From the NCBI RefSeq assembly GCF_015706575.1, contig NW_024037070.1, positions 5,947,874-6,011,873 of the forward strand: a stretch of 64,000 nucleotides of DNA. Direction: 5' to 3'. The translations under genes were made by a program, and so were the position numbers. Below are positions 34,376 through 47,806 of the stretch, piece by piece (within the stretch, counting starts at the first letter, position 1; each line of letters opens with the position of its first letter). This DNA is from Patiria miniata (Eukaryota; Echinodermata; Asteroidea; Valvatida; Asterinidae). The notes under the pieces are model-generated. The model saw only the letters and a list, made by a program, of their open reading frames with translations, was not told the origin of the DNA and did no database searches.

Positions 34376-37300
34376 CCTTCGATTTGAATATTGGAAAATT
34401 TGAGCAGTCTCGAAGAGAGAGATGATGAAAAATGAATCCGTTGTGTGGTTCAATTGACTGTCAAATGCCACACTTTGGTTGACAACCATTATCGGGCATG
34501 GTGTGAGAGCGTCCATGAGGAATTTTGATTCAAATTTCTTCCTTAAAATCAGTCAAATTTCAGCCACCACTGTACCTCAATATTATTTTGATAAGCTCTT
34601 TGTCAATTTTGACGAGCCCAGATGCTCTAAAATCTGAGTGCCAGCCAGCATTGACTGGCACATGTTTGGTTTGAATGATTGAATACTAAACTATTCCACA
34701 ATGCACAGCCCTCTAAAAAAAATGTATTCTGTTCATGTGTGCTTAATACGACTGTACTTTTCGAAGATTTCTGCTATTGTATTTGGGATCAAAGTGCAAC
34801 CACTGACTGTCAAATGGTACCCTGGGCTAGGCTCTTTCAATCATGTCTCCAATGGATTGTGTGAAGTAGTTCTCACTTGCGCCAAATTTCCCTTTTGTTT
34901 TTTCGTCGGAGCCGTTAACACCAGCACCTGTTCAATATGAGTCTGAGCCAACAGTTTGTCGATCATTCCTGGAATAAAACAAAACGTTGCCAAGATTTTT
35001 TTTTTTTCTTTCAAAAGAGGAGAATAGATTTTTTTGGCAGCTGCGTTTGTTGAAGTATAGACTCTCCCTCTGCATCCTGTTTCAAGAATACCCCCCCCCC
35101 TTGAAAAAATAAACAAATCATGGACATTGGAGTGAGGCTGGTGATGTTTTGTGTGAATGTGACTAAGAAAAAAAGATGATGTATTGTGGCCATTGTTAAG
35201 ATCTGACGACATGTAGGTCTGCAATTTGTAACACGCAGACAATTTTTTTTGGCAGTGGGCACTTGGTTTGAGTGACAGTGGAAATGCAGCCTCAGATAAT
35301 TTTTCCTGTGGAAAATAAAAACGTTTATTAATCTTTATTAAAGGGTCCCCAATATGAACTTTCTTAGGAACACATTTTGTGCAACTTTCTACCTCCGCTT
35401 CAATGTATGAAAACTATTTGACATCCCTTTGTGGTTAATTTTATTGAAAAGTGCACTAAACATTTAAACGCCTCCCTGAAAAGAATTCTGGATCCACCCT
35501 GCTAGCCCCCCCCCTCCCAAAAAAATATTGGCTCTAGAACCGCGTCTGATAATTGTGCCATTAAAGTTTTTCGATAATATTATATTTCCATATAGGTTAA
35601 TCCCTTGTGATTTTTTAATAATAAAACTATACAGTAGTCAGTAGAGGATGTGACTGTGTATGTATTTTCGTTAAATAGATGTTTTGTACCTCATTTCGTT
35701 TTTGTTTCACAAATATTATCATGAATCACACGACCGGTTTCCAATAGCCACAGCCACATCCGGGACTGGACATTTTTAATTTAACCTAATAGTTATCAAT
35801 GAAACTGCAGAGAAAATTAAATTTTAAGTTTGGGTTGGCCTGGCCTGGATTGTTTTATGTTGGTGCTTTTGTTACTCGCCATGAAAGGCAACGGTAAGGG
35901 TGAATGGGATTAAACATAAAAAGACCCCAAATGGTGGATAACTGTTAAGAACTTAACCACTTCGCGCCGGGTTTTTCGCAAAAGACAAACTATTCCAGCC
36001 AACCTCTGATATAAGCCAAACGCCACAAATACTGATTCGGATCGTACGAGTCATTTCAACAGTATTTGTTGAAAATATGGCCTGCGGTAAAGAAAAAAAA
36101 AAAGACAGTCGAGATATGGAATATCGTTACATACACATTAAGTTCTATGATATCTAAGCAATTCGGCAATTAATTGTGCAAAACTTGACCTCCAGATTCT
36201 GGCCATTCAGCGGGCGCCTTCTTGAAGTTCTGTCTGGTCTTCGGTAACGTGTTGTGTTACAAAAACATGGCAGCCAAATTGACCAAAACCTGCTCCAGAC
36301 CAGGGTTGAGATTTTCAACCCGCGTTGAAATTCTTGCCAGGGTTCAAAACATTAGTAATTGAGCATGATAAGTTTGATTTGCATGAAACAAGTGTGAAAT
36401 GATGCGGGGTTGAATGCAGGGTTGAACAATCAAAAACTCACCCGGGGCGGCACTGGGTTCGCCCAAAGTTGAGTTCAACCCAGGTTGAGAGGCTCTAGTG
36501 TGAAAAGGGCTTAAAGGGGATATTCCATAAACTAAGAGCTCGCTGGTGAGAGGGGAAATCACCATTTCTGTCTGCACTTTATTTTCATAAAAATGACGAC
36601 ATGTATACAGACCCAACTTTATAAGTCTACAATCTTCCGTTTCCGGTCTGTGGTATAACGAGAATTTGGGCAACGTACGTGTTCTTATGAATGAAGTACC
36701 TGGCTTTTGTGTATACAACGTAAGGACTGCACTAACCACCACCAAATTTAGCCTCGTTTCCTGGTCTAGTAGTGTAATAGATTTGACGGAAAACTTCCCC
36801 TTGTTATAGTTGGGTGGTTTATATTTATATAAAAGTGGCGCCTGGAAGTAAACAAGCCGATTTGACTTCCCCCACATTCCTCAAAATGTGACAACACATC
36901 TGGTGGGAAGATTTTTTTAAGAATTTGGGGAAGTGGAGGTGGATCGCCTGCGGGTCATGTCAGACTGCCATTTCTTTGGGGCCCGCGGCATGTCAAGTTG
37001 AAATAGCTCCGAAGTAAATTAATAGTATAAATGATATTGCGCAACTGTACAGGAAAAGCCACGTGGATGAAGTCGGTTTCAACATAGTTTCACTATGGTT
37101 TCACCATGGTTTCAATGACGTCAGACGTCTTATGAGTCATGAATATTTTTAGCATTTGGTATTTTAGTCTTTGGGTGTATACTTACAATAAGGCGGGGAA
37201 GTGTTTAGCCTTGGCAGCTAGAGGTTTGCGCTCTCTGAGTGCTTTCTAGTTCTCAAAGTGATGACTGGCCAGTATGTGGGTAGTCATAGGCCCTTGCCCT

Positions 37301-38402
37301 GGCGAAGCCGACCATGGTCTATTAATTATACATAAAAAGATTCGGCGATTAATTATGCAACTAGAATGCGTATGACCTCGAGAAAATAACCAATCAGCAG
37401 GCGCGTAATTCGAGCCTCCCGCGTGCGTAAACATCACGCCCACGATGAGTAGCTTTTTTTTTTTTTACAGATTGTTGTGTTACAAAAACGCGGCATCGAA
37501 ATTGACCAATCACAATCTTAGTCCTGATTTCGGAATGAAATGACGTCACGCATAGGAATTGGTCATGGAATTTAGATAAAAGCCCAATTTTGTCCTGGAA
37601 AAGTCTTGGAAAATGTATGGGAATTTCTTTACACCAAACAATGCTGTAAGTGCAGACGAAGTTTGCCATTTCCATTCAGCTGTCAAAATGTTCCATGCAT
37701 TGACAGTGAATTCAGTTCGACAGATTCCCGAATATTTCGCGCAGTACATGAGCTAACGGAGAAACTACAGGCCGAGACAATCTTAACGCAGATTGTTGGT
37801 GCTTCGGCTTTCAATGCGGACACGGGTTCGAAAACCTCCCACTCAGGAACTCTTTAGTCGAATCAGAAATTGCACTTTCACGGAATCGCTTTCGGACGTT
37901 GTTATTAAGTCCTGTTATCTTTTGGTTTTTATCTCCTAACGAAAAGAAAAATGTAGCTTTTAATCACAGTGTCTTTCATTCCACTACAAATGTTTATTTT
38001 CTGGGATCAAGTTTTCTTTCCACTGTAAACTTTAGGCTTATGATTTTATGAATAGCTAACATTCCAAGATAATCGTGACTTTGCGATTTATTGAGGAAAA
38101 AACCGTAACGAGCCCGTGGAAATGTTTCCTTAAAAGTTATTATGATCACTGGCCTGGCTTTTTTCGGCAAGACGTCATTCAACGCGCATTCTTCAAAGCG
38201 GGGAATCCCCACGCCCCCTCCCTATTATTATACGAATGCCATGCTAGTACAATGTACCGTGTGTGATGAGTCATGCATGTCAGTATTCAGTGTACAAAAA
38301 GTACGCCGCACAGGCACGTGCTATTTTTATCTCGTTTGTACAAACCGAGCGGGGATTTTCCCACTCGTGTCCCATTTTTTTCTGCGCGAAGTGAAAACCG
38401 CT
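34376..38402. other. Spacer between BOLA3 and the TLC-domain gene; no gene seen
   Basis: Repeat debris, homopolymers and a few open frames without protein similarity. The longest (36877-36344, minus) runs over a degenerate repeat with CAGGGTTGA words and has no splice or family support. ATAATTATGC- and GTGTTACAAAAAC-type words recur near 36180-36260 and 37325-37500, suggesting old duplicates. Confidence 0.4.
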
Positions 38403-38410
38403 TATAAAAA
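38403..38410 (+). promoter_or_regulatory. TATA-like box upstream of the TLC-domain gene
   Basis: TATAAAAA stands about 360 bases before the start codon, in a locally GC-richer stretch. About 45 bases further on, CTGC|GTAAGT at 38459-38468 could be the donor of a 5' untranslated exon. Both signals are short, so this is only a candidate promoter. Confidence 0.25.
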
Positions 38411-38769
38411 CGTCTGCGCCGTGCCGTATGCCGGCAGATTGTCAAAACATGGTCCGTGCTGCGTAAGTCTTGTGTGATCGATGTTGATGACCTGTAGCAA
38501 CGAACGGGAGAGATTTAATTACAAATGTTTCAGCCAATGAGACGCCTGTAAAAATTGCACGAGGAAATGTCCATGAGGAAATGTCAATGAAAATGGTCAA
38601 TCGGTCATAGTGCTAGATTTCTCAGCGTCTGCTAGCGCTACACTACTAAGTGAGCTCATCGAATGTAGCTGAACTTTCATAAAAACCTCAACAAAGCCTA
38701 ATTTTGACAGCGAACACCCTCACCAACTGTTCTCCAGGGGGTTATTATAAACTCATTCTTAGGGTCATC

Positions 38770-41700
38770 ATGGATGCAAATTTGGCAGTGGATCTGTTCT
38801 GGATCTCCGCGACCGTCAACGCTAGCACGGCGCTGTTCTTTGCCTGGCGGGGGCTGGCCGGCTGGGCCACGGGCCGGTTCGCGCGGGAAGCCGCGGACGG
38901 TTCGTGGCGGAGGTCGCTGTTCGTTCTTCAAGACGAAAAGCCGTGGTGTCTTGCCAGATTGTAAGTGATGTGTTGATGTTCGATTTTTATTTCATTAAAT
39001 CAATTATACGTATGATATATATATATATATGTTTAGAATTGCAATTCATTTAAAATACTAATGTCCATGTCCTATTTTGAAAAACAAAATCATTTTATAA
39101 ATTCAGCTTTATGTTCACAAAGAATTTACGACCATTACTTTTCAAGTGAAAGAAATCAAGCCATATTATACGATTATTAGATCTTCCTAAAATGTGTTTC
39201 CATTTTGTGCGACACGCGATGATATTGTTAGAATTAGCCCTAGGTTTGACTCTGTTTTAGAGTTTTAAACTCACTAAATCGGTTGCATAAATTATTCTAG
39301 GCCATATTTTTTCGCAATATCTCATTGAAAAGCTCAAAACTGATCGAATATCATTGTCTTTCGTTGCACTGCGCACAAAATACCCCGAGATGACATTTAA
39401 AATGAGAGTTTTTAACAACTTTGTATCATACTGTTAGAATGTTTGGATGCTTGCACTTTAATTATCACGAATAATATAATTCGATAAATATGAATACTTC
39501 TTTCAAGTGATACAGTATAACAGAGCACCTTGTAAAAAGTGCGGTGCGTACGTAATTTTTGTTAGTGCAAAAAAGAAAAAAAAATGTGTGTGTGCCTGGA
39601 CTTTTAATGTCAGATTTCGGTTTTTAATCCCACATAAATAAAAAAGCCATTATAAAATTATGTTGCTTTGTTTCTACTTAAAGGGAAAATACAACATTTG
39701 CAAACATAAAACTACCAAAAAATAAAACTACCAAATCATTTTGAAATACCTTGCTGGACTGTTAGTGAATGACAGTGTAAAGCATCCTGTAAAATCATGA
39801 CACCTGGTATAATGTCATTTTCAAGAAAAGCCGTATTTTTGTATCAATTTCCAATGCTGGTCGGCCGACCAGCGTTGGAAAAAACTGGCTTTTTTTCAAA
39901 TACTGGCCCCAATTGACCATCACACTTGTTTGCAATCGATTACACACCTATGAACGGGTACAAGCCAGCTAAACTGGTTCCCTGACCTTACAATTCCCCA
40001 ATGTTTGTAAACTGCTCTGTTTCTTCTTATATGGAGTCAGGGAACCAGACTACAGGAAAATGATTATTTTCTTGGTTTTTATAGCATTTTCAAACCCAAA
40101 ACCTCATAAAAGTCAGTGTAACTATATTTGCTACATATTTCCAACCCCCCAATTCCATCCATTTCTGAAAATTACAGCAAAAGCAAATGATGTATATTCC
40201 CTTTAAAAGCCGGACATTGTTTATATAAAGTTCAATAAAGATTTTTTTGTTTTCCAAAACAAAATTGGGTCGAACACGATTGCCATAAAGAAATGTAAAA
40301 CCACCATTGGAGGATCAAGTAGATAGATTCCAAGGAACCCGGATTCGCCTGCCGCGCCCGCGCTCCTGCATTAATGAATCAACGTCCGGCCTATATAGCA
40401 TGGTTAAAGTACTATTGACGGTTCTTTGCCAATGCGTGATATACTGTTTGAATAAAGGCGGGGGGGGGGGGGGGGGGGGGTCGGGTATGTGTCAAACTTT
40501 CCGATCGCTGCTATAAAGTGGGAAGTTATCCAGAGAAATTACGATCCAATTTCAAAGGGGAAAGCACCCACAAAAAGCTTCGTCTTCACGGTCGAATGGC
40601 TCGGGACGAATTGAAAGATTTCGAGTGAATTAGGAAGGGAAGGCTTTCAAAAATGGAGGTCCTTTTCCTGGCGTTACAATAGACTAACAACAATCAGCCC
40701 AAAATGTCGCAATCAGGGAAATGACGTCATTGTCTGTAATTACCCGGTTAATGCCCTTGGTATACTGATTCCAGGATGACTATACGGATTTGAGCGTGTA
40801 CCCTGTGGAATTTTTTTTGCATGAACGGGAAATGAGTTGTGTTTCTCAGTTATCAAAATTATAAAACAAACATCATCAATAGTAGCATTTGGGGATTTTT
40901 GTGGGGGATTTCGTTGACAGTCACTTTCGGTGATTATTTCGTCATTCAGCAGGCATTCTTTATTAAAATCACATTTTCAATTTCGGAGAAATGAGACTAC
41001 AGTTAATGAGTAATACAGGATGTGGTGAAACTTTAGGGTATAAAACGAAGAGAAACAGCTTAAAGTTGGTAAATACGTGCTTTTTCCAAATTTCGATTTT
41101 CTTTTCCGAACGAAATTTAAAGGAATAAAATGTTAAAAATGGCGCGCTAGCTCCAGCTCACAAAGTGCGCACACTATAATTATTCAAAATGAATTAGGAG
41201 CGACCCGCTCTTAATTCAAAAGTTGAAATTGATTAATTGATTTCTTGTCAAGGGTCGATTATTTTCGTGCGATGTCTCATTGGAAAGCTCATAACCTATG
41301 TAATGCTAGAAAATTATCAATTCAATTTAAAAATCTACTTTTTAAGGTGCCACACCCAAAAAGCACGTAGGCCTATACACCAACTTTAAAAGTGAAAGGT
41401 GTTTATTGTAAACAATTAGTATTGATAAAGACATTTACGATTCTTGTTTGTTTCATTTTCCATCTTTTCAGTTCGCTGATTCTTGTCCAGTCCTTCGTCC
41501 TGTGTTTTGCGGCATTTGCCCTCCTACTTCAGGGCGATGTCCTGCAGAATCCGTTCCTTGGTCTAACCACCTCCGGTCGAACCTGTTTTGCCATAAACAT
41601 CGGCTGTTACATGTATCTCCTGATTCAGGATGCCTTACTGCAACGCCATCTACCCAACTACTACATCACCTTCATGCACCATCTGGTAGCAGCCGTCGTC

Positions 41701-42447
41701 TACTTGGTCTTCCTGGAGTACAGGCAGAACGCCCTCAGCGGCACGGTGGGGTTGTTTTTCGCGGCAGCCGCGCCATTTTTCGAACTGTCCGACCTGTTGA
41801 AGGAGTTGCACGTGGAGCAACACCGCTCGGCGTGCGGGGTCAGTTTCTTCCTCAGTGGCCTCTTTGCCCTGGTCTTTAGACTATTGCTGCCTACTGGCTT
41901 CGTAGTATACTCCTACGTCGTCGATTCGCCCTTCACCATGGACATCCTGGTCATGTCTTGCTACTTCCTGAGTCTGGTCTTCTTCGGGATGCTGAACCTC
42001 TGGTTCGTGTACTCCGCGGGGAACTCCCTGCGCGCCCACTACCGATCCAGGTCGGCCTGGTTGTACATGCGCCCGCTCCAGTTGGGCAAGCCGCACGGGC
42101 TAGACGTCAGGCAGGCCCGATCCAGCAACACGGCAGCGAGTTTCACTCAAGCGAGTTTCACGGCCAAGCGCAACGACTTGAACTTACTCGCGCCTTGCTC
42201 CAACACCAACCTTGCCTCGAACACTCTAACGGCCGGGAATCTAACCAACAGTGGCAAGGATTATCACAAGATGGACATAGCGGCATTCTTCAACACGCTG
42301 GGCACAGCTCCGAGTTCTGAATGTCAGTCACCGCTGAACAATACTCCAGGGTCTATCGAACTGCAAGCAGGCCTAAACCAGGCGCAGGACACACCAACGA
42401 GTGCAGCAGCTAGTGAGAGTGAAGCTACGATATTGTCTGAGGTCTAG
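38770..42447 (+). CDS. TLC-domain multipass membrane protein (TLCD family)
   Basis: Two exons, 38770-38960 (donor GTAAGT) and 41472-42447 (acceptor TTTTCAG), join in phase 2 to 388 residues. The start is the first ATG of the long frame. Residues 1-63 hold one helix (FWISATVNASTALFF). The TLC domain starts after the WCLAR stretch and has about six more hydrophobic helices up to residue 245. It includes an Asp in LLIQDALL (117) and the paired histidines MHHLVAA (133-134) typical of the Tram-Lag-CLN8 fold. TLCD proteins are ER or plasma-membrane proteins linked to lipid composition and ceramide-like chemistry; no ceramide synthase Lag motif was seen, so enzymatic activity is not claimed. After about residue 265 comes a 120-residue Ser/Thr/Asn-rich tail, longer than in most TLCD proteins and probably disordered. 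Codon choice in exon 2 is GC-rich compared with its surroundings. TLCD1/2 is the closest impression, but the subfamily is not certain. Confidence 0.88.
39678..40206. mobile_element. Second TTAA element with the same central palindrome
   Basis: TTAAAGGGAAAATACAACAT at the left, GATGTATATTCCCTTTAA at the right. GCTGGTCGGCCGACCAGC at 39856-39873. Opposite orientation to the copy in BOLA3. It lies in the single intron of the TLC-domain gene, which also has a run of more than 20 G near 40460. Confidence 0.75.
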
Positions 42448-43394
42448 ATGCAGACATTGTCGGTAGAGCAGTCGAAGTAACCATCAGCATACCTTTATTC
42501 TCTTGATACACTTACATGAGAAAAAAGCAGCAGTGCCAAAATGTATCAAAGCACAAATCGAGCTCTATAGTTATAAACCTGCAACATGAGGCTCTTGTCG
42601 CCATCTCCTGTCGTCTTCAATTTTTGACACGTATCCCTTCCCTTCTGATCGCATTCTTACCCTTTCTTACAGCCAGCCTGTATAAAATATTCTGTAAATT
42701 GATTCCTTCCCCTTGACCTAAAGTCAGCGAGCTGACCGTTGTTGGTACACAGTTCCGAAGCGCATGTAAATCGATGCGATACCGAGCAGTGAACCAACTA
42801 TAGTGAGTTGTGTCCTACTGTTTTTTGGTTTTTAGTTAGGGTATACGGTGTAGCATGAGTTTAGGTTTTATGAAATACGGACACATTGGTGGTATTGCGC
42901 ATGCTCATACATAAATAATTAGGGAGAGGGACCGGTCACGTGAGAGGGTTTAACCAATAAAAGGAAAAAGAGTCCGATTTTCATAGAGTCCAATTTTCAT
43001 ATGACACCGGACGTATATCTGCAATGTCGGTATCCGGTTGTGAAAACTCCAATGATTTTTTTGGTTCATTGAAATCAATAGAATATTTTGTATATAGCAT
43101 TCACATTCCCTAACTTATAAAGACTATAACTTAAGAGACAATTATATTTTATAATGTACAATTTTAAAGGGCTTTACTTTTGTCAGTTACGCAGAATTAA
43201 GAATCCTTTAACTTCAAAAGCTGGTAGTCTTTCCTTGTTAGCTCACCCCTTTCCGTTCCGTCCCTCAAAATATCCGTACGTCTTTCTAACATCAGTGTTG
43301 TTACTTCATAAAATTGGAGCGACATTATGTGAGATGCAGAGTAGTCCCAAAGTTCTGTTCTGTAGATAATAGCTCCAATGATTGTTACAGCAGA
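42448..43394. other. Downstream of the TLC-domain gene; likely 3' UTR then spacer
   Basis: No further coding exon is needed after the stop codon. Possible poly(A) words include AATAAA near 42956. Nothing else was recognised. Confidence 0.35.
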
Positions 43395-43695
43395 GTGGTG
43401 ATAAAATTGTTCAGTTTGGTGATAAAAGCATGAAATTTGTCACACATGTCATGGGAAAGATATTTGGCTAAAGGGTCATCGCCGCTTTGTCCTTTGAAAA
43501 AAAAATATCATAGAATAACAAGCAATTTTCAAAATTTTCCAAATGGCAGCCATTGCATGTTATCCTATGATATTTTTTTTCAAAGGGCAAATCTGCGATG
43601 GCCCTAGAGCCAAATATCTTTCCCATGACATACTCTGATTGTGTGCCAACTTTCATGCTTTTGTCATCAAATGAACAATTTTTTTCACATTTGTG
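43395..43695. mobile_element. Foldback element, about 300 bp
   Basis: The left arm (TGATAAAAGCATGAAATTTG, then CATGGGAAAGATATTTGGCT, then TTTGAAAAAAAAATATCATA) is mirrored by the right arm (43558-43690) with about 40 bases between. Arms are diverged but clearly reverse complements. Confidence 0.7.
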
Positions 43696-44405
43696 CACCA
43701 ATCTGCTCGACTATGTGTGAAGGCACTCGCTGCACCACTATTTCAAGAAGTGAAGCTGATGCACATTTCAATATCTCGCCTCCATTAGTTTGGAGATTTA
43801 TTTTTATCCCGCTAAATGCAACTAGGTCCTAGAAAACCAAGCCCAATTGTTACAAATCCAATTACCGCCATTGCAGACGGCTTTATAGGTCTACCTGATT
43901 ACCCTAATGAATGTCAAAAAATATCACTAAGTTATAACTCCTAATGACCTTATTTTATACTAGAATTGTCTGTAAGGAAGAAGGCTTACATATTGTATAC
44001 GAGACCACAAACAAAAACCATTAATGAGATAGTACCACACCTATGCACCGCACGGATGTTCAACATACAAATTGCACACGGCATGCCAAATTTATCAGGC
44101 AATAATGGTACAACCTAAGTAACGGCTCCTTATTGCGGTGCTCAAATTAAATAATCCAGAGTTCTATTGCCCAAATCTTTCGTTTAATTTGTACAAAATA
44201 TGACCCTGGTTTCGTCAGACCCAGTAAATAGTCTTGGATTATTTCACCAACTGTACAAAAATGCAAGTGATTATAGAACAAACCATATCGTTTATGTATG
44301 TTTAAATCTACAAAAGGGAACGCAATATGCAAAACGGTAGATGAATGCTTATAATAAGCTTACATGTAATACTAAAGGCAGATGTTCATTAACAGACCGA
44401 TCCAT

Positions 44406-44560
44406 TATCCGGTTCGTAAGTTTGACGTCATTTCAACTTAATCATGCGTACTGCACACGGTGCACCATTGGAGCCAATCTCGGAACCGGAAAGTGAAACT
44501 GGAGTACTTAGCCAATGGGCGCTAGTAGTGTATGACAAAGTCACTTACGAACAAGATTAA
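44406..44560. mobile_element. Diverged ATCCGGTTCG-family short element
   Basis: ATTATCCGGTTCGTAAGTTTGACGTCA at the left (first 20 bases to TAAGT shared with the family) and GTCACTTACGAAC at the right form inverted ends. The inside has GCCAATGGGCGCTAG, as in the copy at 23245-23389. Confidence 0.55.
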
Positions 44561-44810
44561 GCCCCGCCCAACGAAGCTTTGACCAATCGCAGCCTTCATT
44601 AATGTCCAACGTGCGTGCACAAGCGTCTGATGCGCGTGCATATATCCATGCGCGTATAATGCGCGCGGCTATATGTAGAGTGTGGCATTGAAGAGGATAG
44701 GAGCACGTTGATTTTCCCACGTGCGAAGTGGGCGGGGCTTAATATAATCACAACCAATCTTTATACTCGACCAAATTAAAGGCCAAGCCTTCAATTTGAA
44801 AACTTTATTG

Positions 44811-45311
44811 TATGTGCAGTCAACATTATAATTCTGTCTGTCTTTCAAAGATAACTTTGTGCATTTTCTTAGTGTCTTCACTCATCAGGCTGGAATAAAT
44901 GCAAGTTGAAAATGTCAAGGAGTGTTTATCATTTATTTGATTGTTGGCAGCATGGATTTAGTAGGGTAGAATTTTTGTATGTGCAGTCAACATTATAATT
45001 CTGTCTGTCTTTCAAAGATAACTTTGTGCATTTTCTTAGTGTCTTTACTCATCAGGCTGGAATAAATGCAAGTTGAAAATGTCAAGGAGTGTTTGTCATT
45101 TATTTGATTGTTGGCAGCATGGATTTAGTAGGGTAGAATTTTTGTATGTGCAGTCAACATTATAATTCTGTCTGTCTTTCAAAGATAACTTTGTGCATTT
45201 TCTTAGTGTCTTTACTCATCAGGCTGGAATAAATGCAAGTTGAAAATGTCAAGGAGTGTTTGTCATTTATTTGATTGTTGGCAGCATGGATTTAGTAGGG
45301 TAGAATTTTTG
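44811..45311. repeat. Tandem triplication, 167-bp unit
   Basis: Units starting TATGTGCAGTCAACATTATA lie at 44811, 44978 and 45145, and the array ends at 45311, exactly three times 167 bases. Only a handful of substitutions separate the copies. Confidence 0.95.
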
Positions 45312-46020
45312 TATCTGAAGTCTTAAACAGAAAGTCATGAGTTCGTGTCCACAAAACAAACTTGTGATGTTTGTTCTGCCCAGCACCAAGAAAACCCTGA
45401 ATATACAGTACTTATTTATTCACATCAGTGAAGGGCAAAACCCAATATAAATTAAAGCATGGATTTAATTTGGTGCAATTGTTTTTTTTTTTTTATTTTT
45501 TTTTACCGAATCACGATACAGGAAGCAAGTTTCCGACTCAGGGCTTACTATTGGAAACAAGGTTGGAAGCAAAGTAAGCCCGGGAAGGAGGTTGCATTTT
45601 CCCTGACCACTTTACCCAGGTTTTCAACAGAAAAATATTTTAGGGTAGACTGAGAACCAGAAAAACCAAATCAAAACAAAAGGCAATCATAAGCTCTTAT
45701 TGATACGCACACAATTCCTTCTTTGCAAACTGAAGTTGCTCATAGTTATATACAACAATTATATAAATCTGTTTTGAGAAACAAACAAAAATACAGACTA
45801 TTTAAAAAAATGCTACACACCATAGATACAAAACTTTTAAATAGTTCAAATAACTACATAAAATTTAGATATGTTCAACTTTGCCATGATATAAGTTTTA
45901 GGAACAATTATTCTGTGAAAGTGTTATTGGAGAAAAAAATTAAGTGTTCAAAATTAATTGTTTGTCAATGGAAATTGAGGAGGATAAACAACACACGTAA
46001 TTAAGGGAATAAGCTTTAAA
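45312..46020. other. No gene seen; SINE tail and AT-rich stretch
   Basis: GTGAAGGGCAAAACCCAATA near 45427 is the SINE-tail word seen at 15725 and 20555. A T homopolymer (45480-45505) and an AT-rich open frame (45723-46004) follow; the latter has no family resemblance. Confidence 0.4.
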
Positions 46021-46189
46021 AAAAAAAAAAAAATTATATACATTATCACCGATTAAGTGTACCACTGGGACTTGATTGAATTAAAAAACAACGTGATCTG
46101 CGGAAGGCACGTGTTGCCTTTTTTTGCGGTCGATCCCAGCATGTTTTTTTGTTCTTAAAGAAAGGGACATTTTGAAACCAACGACAAAA

Positions 46190-46440
46190 AAATGACCCCT
46201 AGATAACCTTTGAACCCCAATTTCAGAAGACTTGTGATGAACCCCCACCCAAGGATCACTCCATGAAAATCCATCAAATTCTGTGACAAACATTCAAAGA
46301 CCTCTAATGACCCTCTAATGACCCCTACATAACCTTTGACCTCAGTAATACGATGAAGAATTGTGTCTTCCCACCCAAGGGTCACTGTATCCAAGTTTCA
46401 TCCAAATCCACGTAAGCACGTAGAAGTTATATACTTGTTT
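46190..46440. repeat. Repeat with ATAACCTTTGA and CACCCAAGGRTCACT words
   Basis: Two partial copies in direct order: GACCCCTAGATAACCTTTGA near 46194 and GACCCCTACATAACCTTTGA near 46319, each followed by CCCACCCAAGGRTCACT. Unit about 125 bases. Confidence 0.6.
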
Positions 46441-47806
46441 CAAAAACTTAACCTAAAATTTAGCATGCAGGGATAAGGCCATTCGGACAGTCCAGTGGAC
46501 AAAGTTCCTGGGTAGGAGCATTGTTGGCCTTTCATCCCTATTTCTAAAGATTTCACTTGTGGGGTATCGTTCCCTTTGTACGAGTACCGGACAGGTAGCT
46601 CTGGCGTGTACGGTCATACAGAACTTAGGATTGGTAAGTGTCAACAAGAACTTGGTTTAGGGGACACAAAAAGTAAATTACAAATCAATGACAATTCAAA
46701 CCACATTTCTTTGCTACATCTTTCACAGTTTTTTCCCCTTCGTTGAAATTGGCACGGACTGCTCTGAATGGACAACGAAAAATATTAATGAGCACATGTA
46801 ATTTAAACTAATGGTAAACTCATTTCGTACTATGATTGGTTCTGAAAATAATTGTAGCCTAAAATGAATAATTTGATTGAATGACCCAACTTCAGATTCC
46901 CTTATTTAAAAAAAGTTGCATATTAATAGGTCAGATCATGAGATACAATAAACAACAAACCTCAACTGACTGTTAAAGCTGCATTCCCCGTGCTTTTCAA
47001 TACATCCATTTTTTTTCTATTACCCACTTGACGACCAGATTATTTTTGGCCGACAGCAACATTTTTGAAAAAGTGAAAATACATTGGCCATATTTTAAAA
47101 TCAAGTCGAACACACCACAAATACTGACTCTTGAGAGTCAGTTCTGCGATATTTGTACGGTACTTCTCACCGTAACTTTATATTTTGCAATACTCTGAGG
47201 CCCCGTTACCGTCGAAGCAATATTTGCTACGACGGCAGGCCGTGTACAGCGGCCAAGCTTAAGTTCAACACACGGTGTCACTGTGTACAAAAACAATGGG
47301 AACCACTGACGACTCGGGGAAAGCTTGACGACTGAACCCGTCACCCGCCCCTTCGAATATACATTGCCAGATTGTGTTTACACGCCCTCTAGTGTTAACT
47401 TGTTACTAAAGTTTCAACTTCAACTCTTATTCCAACCCCAAAAACCTTATTTAAAAAATTTTTTTGGACGTCTGCACATCTCTAAAAAAAAAAATGTGTT
47501 TTTTGCAAAAACATTTTTTTCGGGGGGGGGGGGGGGGGAAACCAGCCTTCCCCGCGAGAACGGGAATATAATTCGAAAATGTAAAGTAATAATTCAATAC
47601 CTAAACATGGGTCGACGTCTTATTCAAAAGTGAATAAATTTTGTATTGCTAGAAAAATAGCAATTTAGAAAAGGATTCTATTTTTCGGGATGAAAGTTGA
47701 AAAATAGTACGGGGAATGCATCTTTAAGACTGAGTCCTCTGATTAAATCAATTGCAGACTTCTCACAGCTTAGTTCTTTAACCAGCCTTCACTCATCATG
47801 GGACTT

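Noticed and set aside
36344-36877. 177-residue open frame on the minus strand
   Set aside because: No recognisable domain, no splice context, and it runs across degenerate repeat words (CAGGGTTGA). Likely chance.
37606-37857. 83-residue frame with several Cys (CCKCRRSLPF)
   Set aside because: No known zinc-binding pattern, no splice partner, and frames on both strands overlap. Not supported.
44811-45311. CRISPR-like array
   Set aside because: Units abut without unique spacers and the setting is an animal genome; it is a plain tandem repeat.
45723-46004. 93-residue Lys/Asn/Tyr-rich frame
   Set aside because: Composition follows the AT-rich DNA; no similarity to any family I know.
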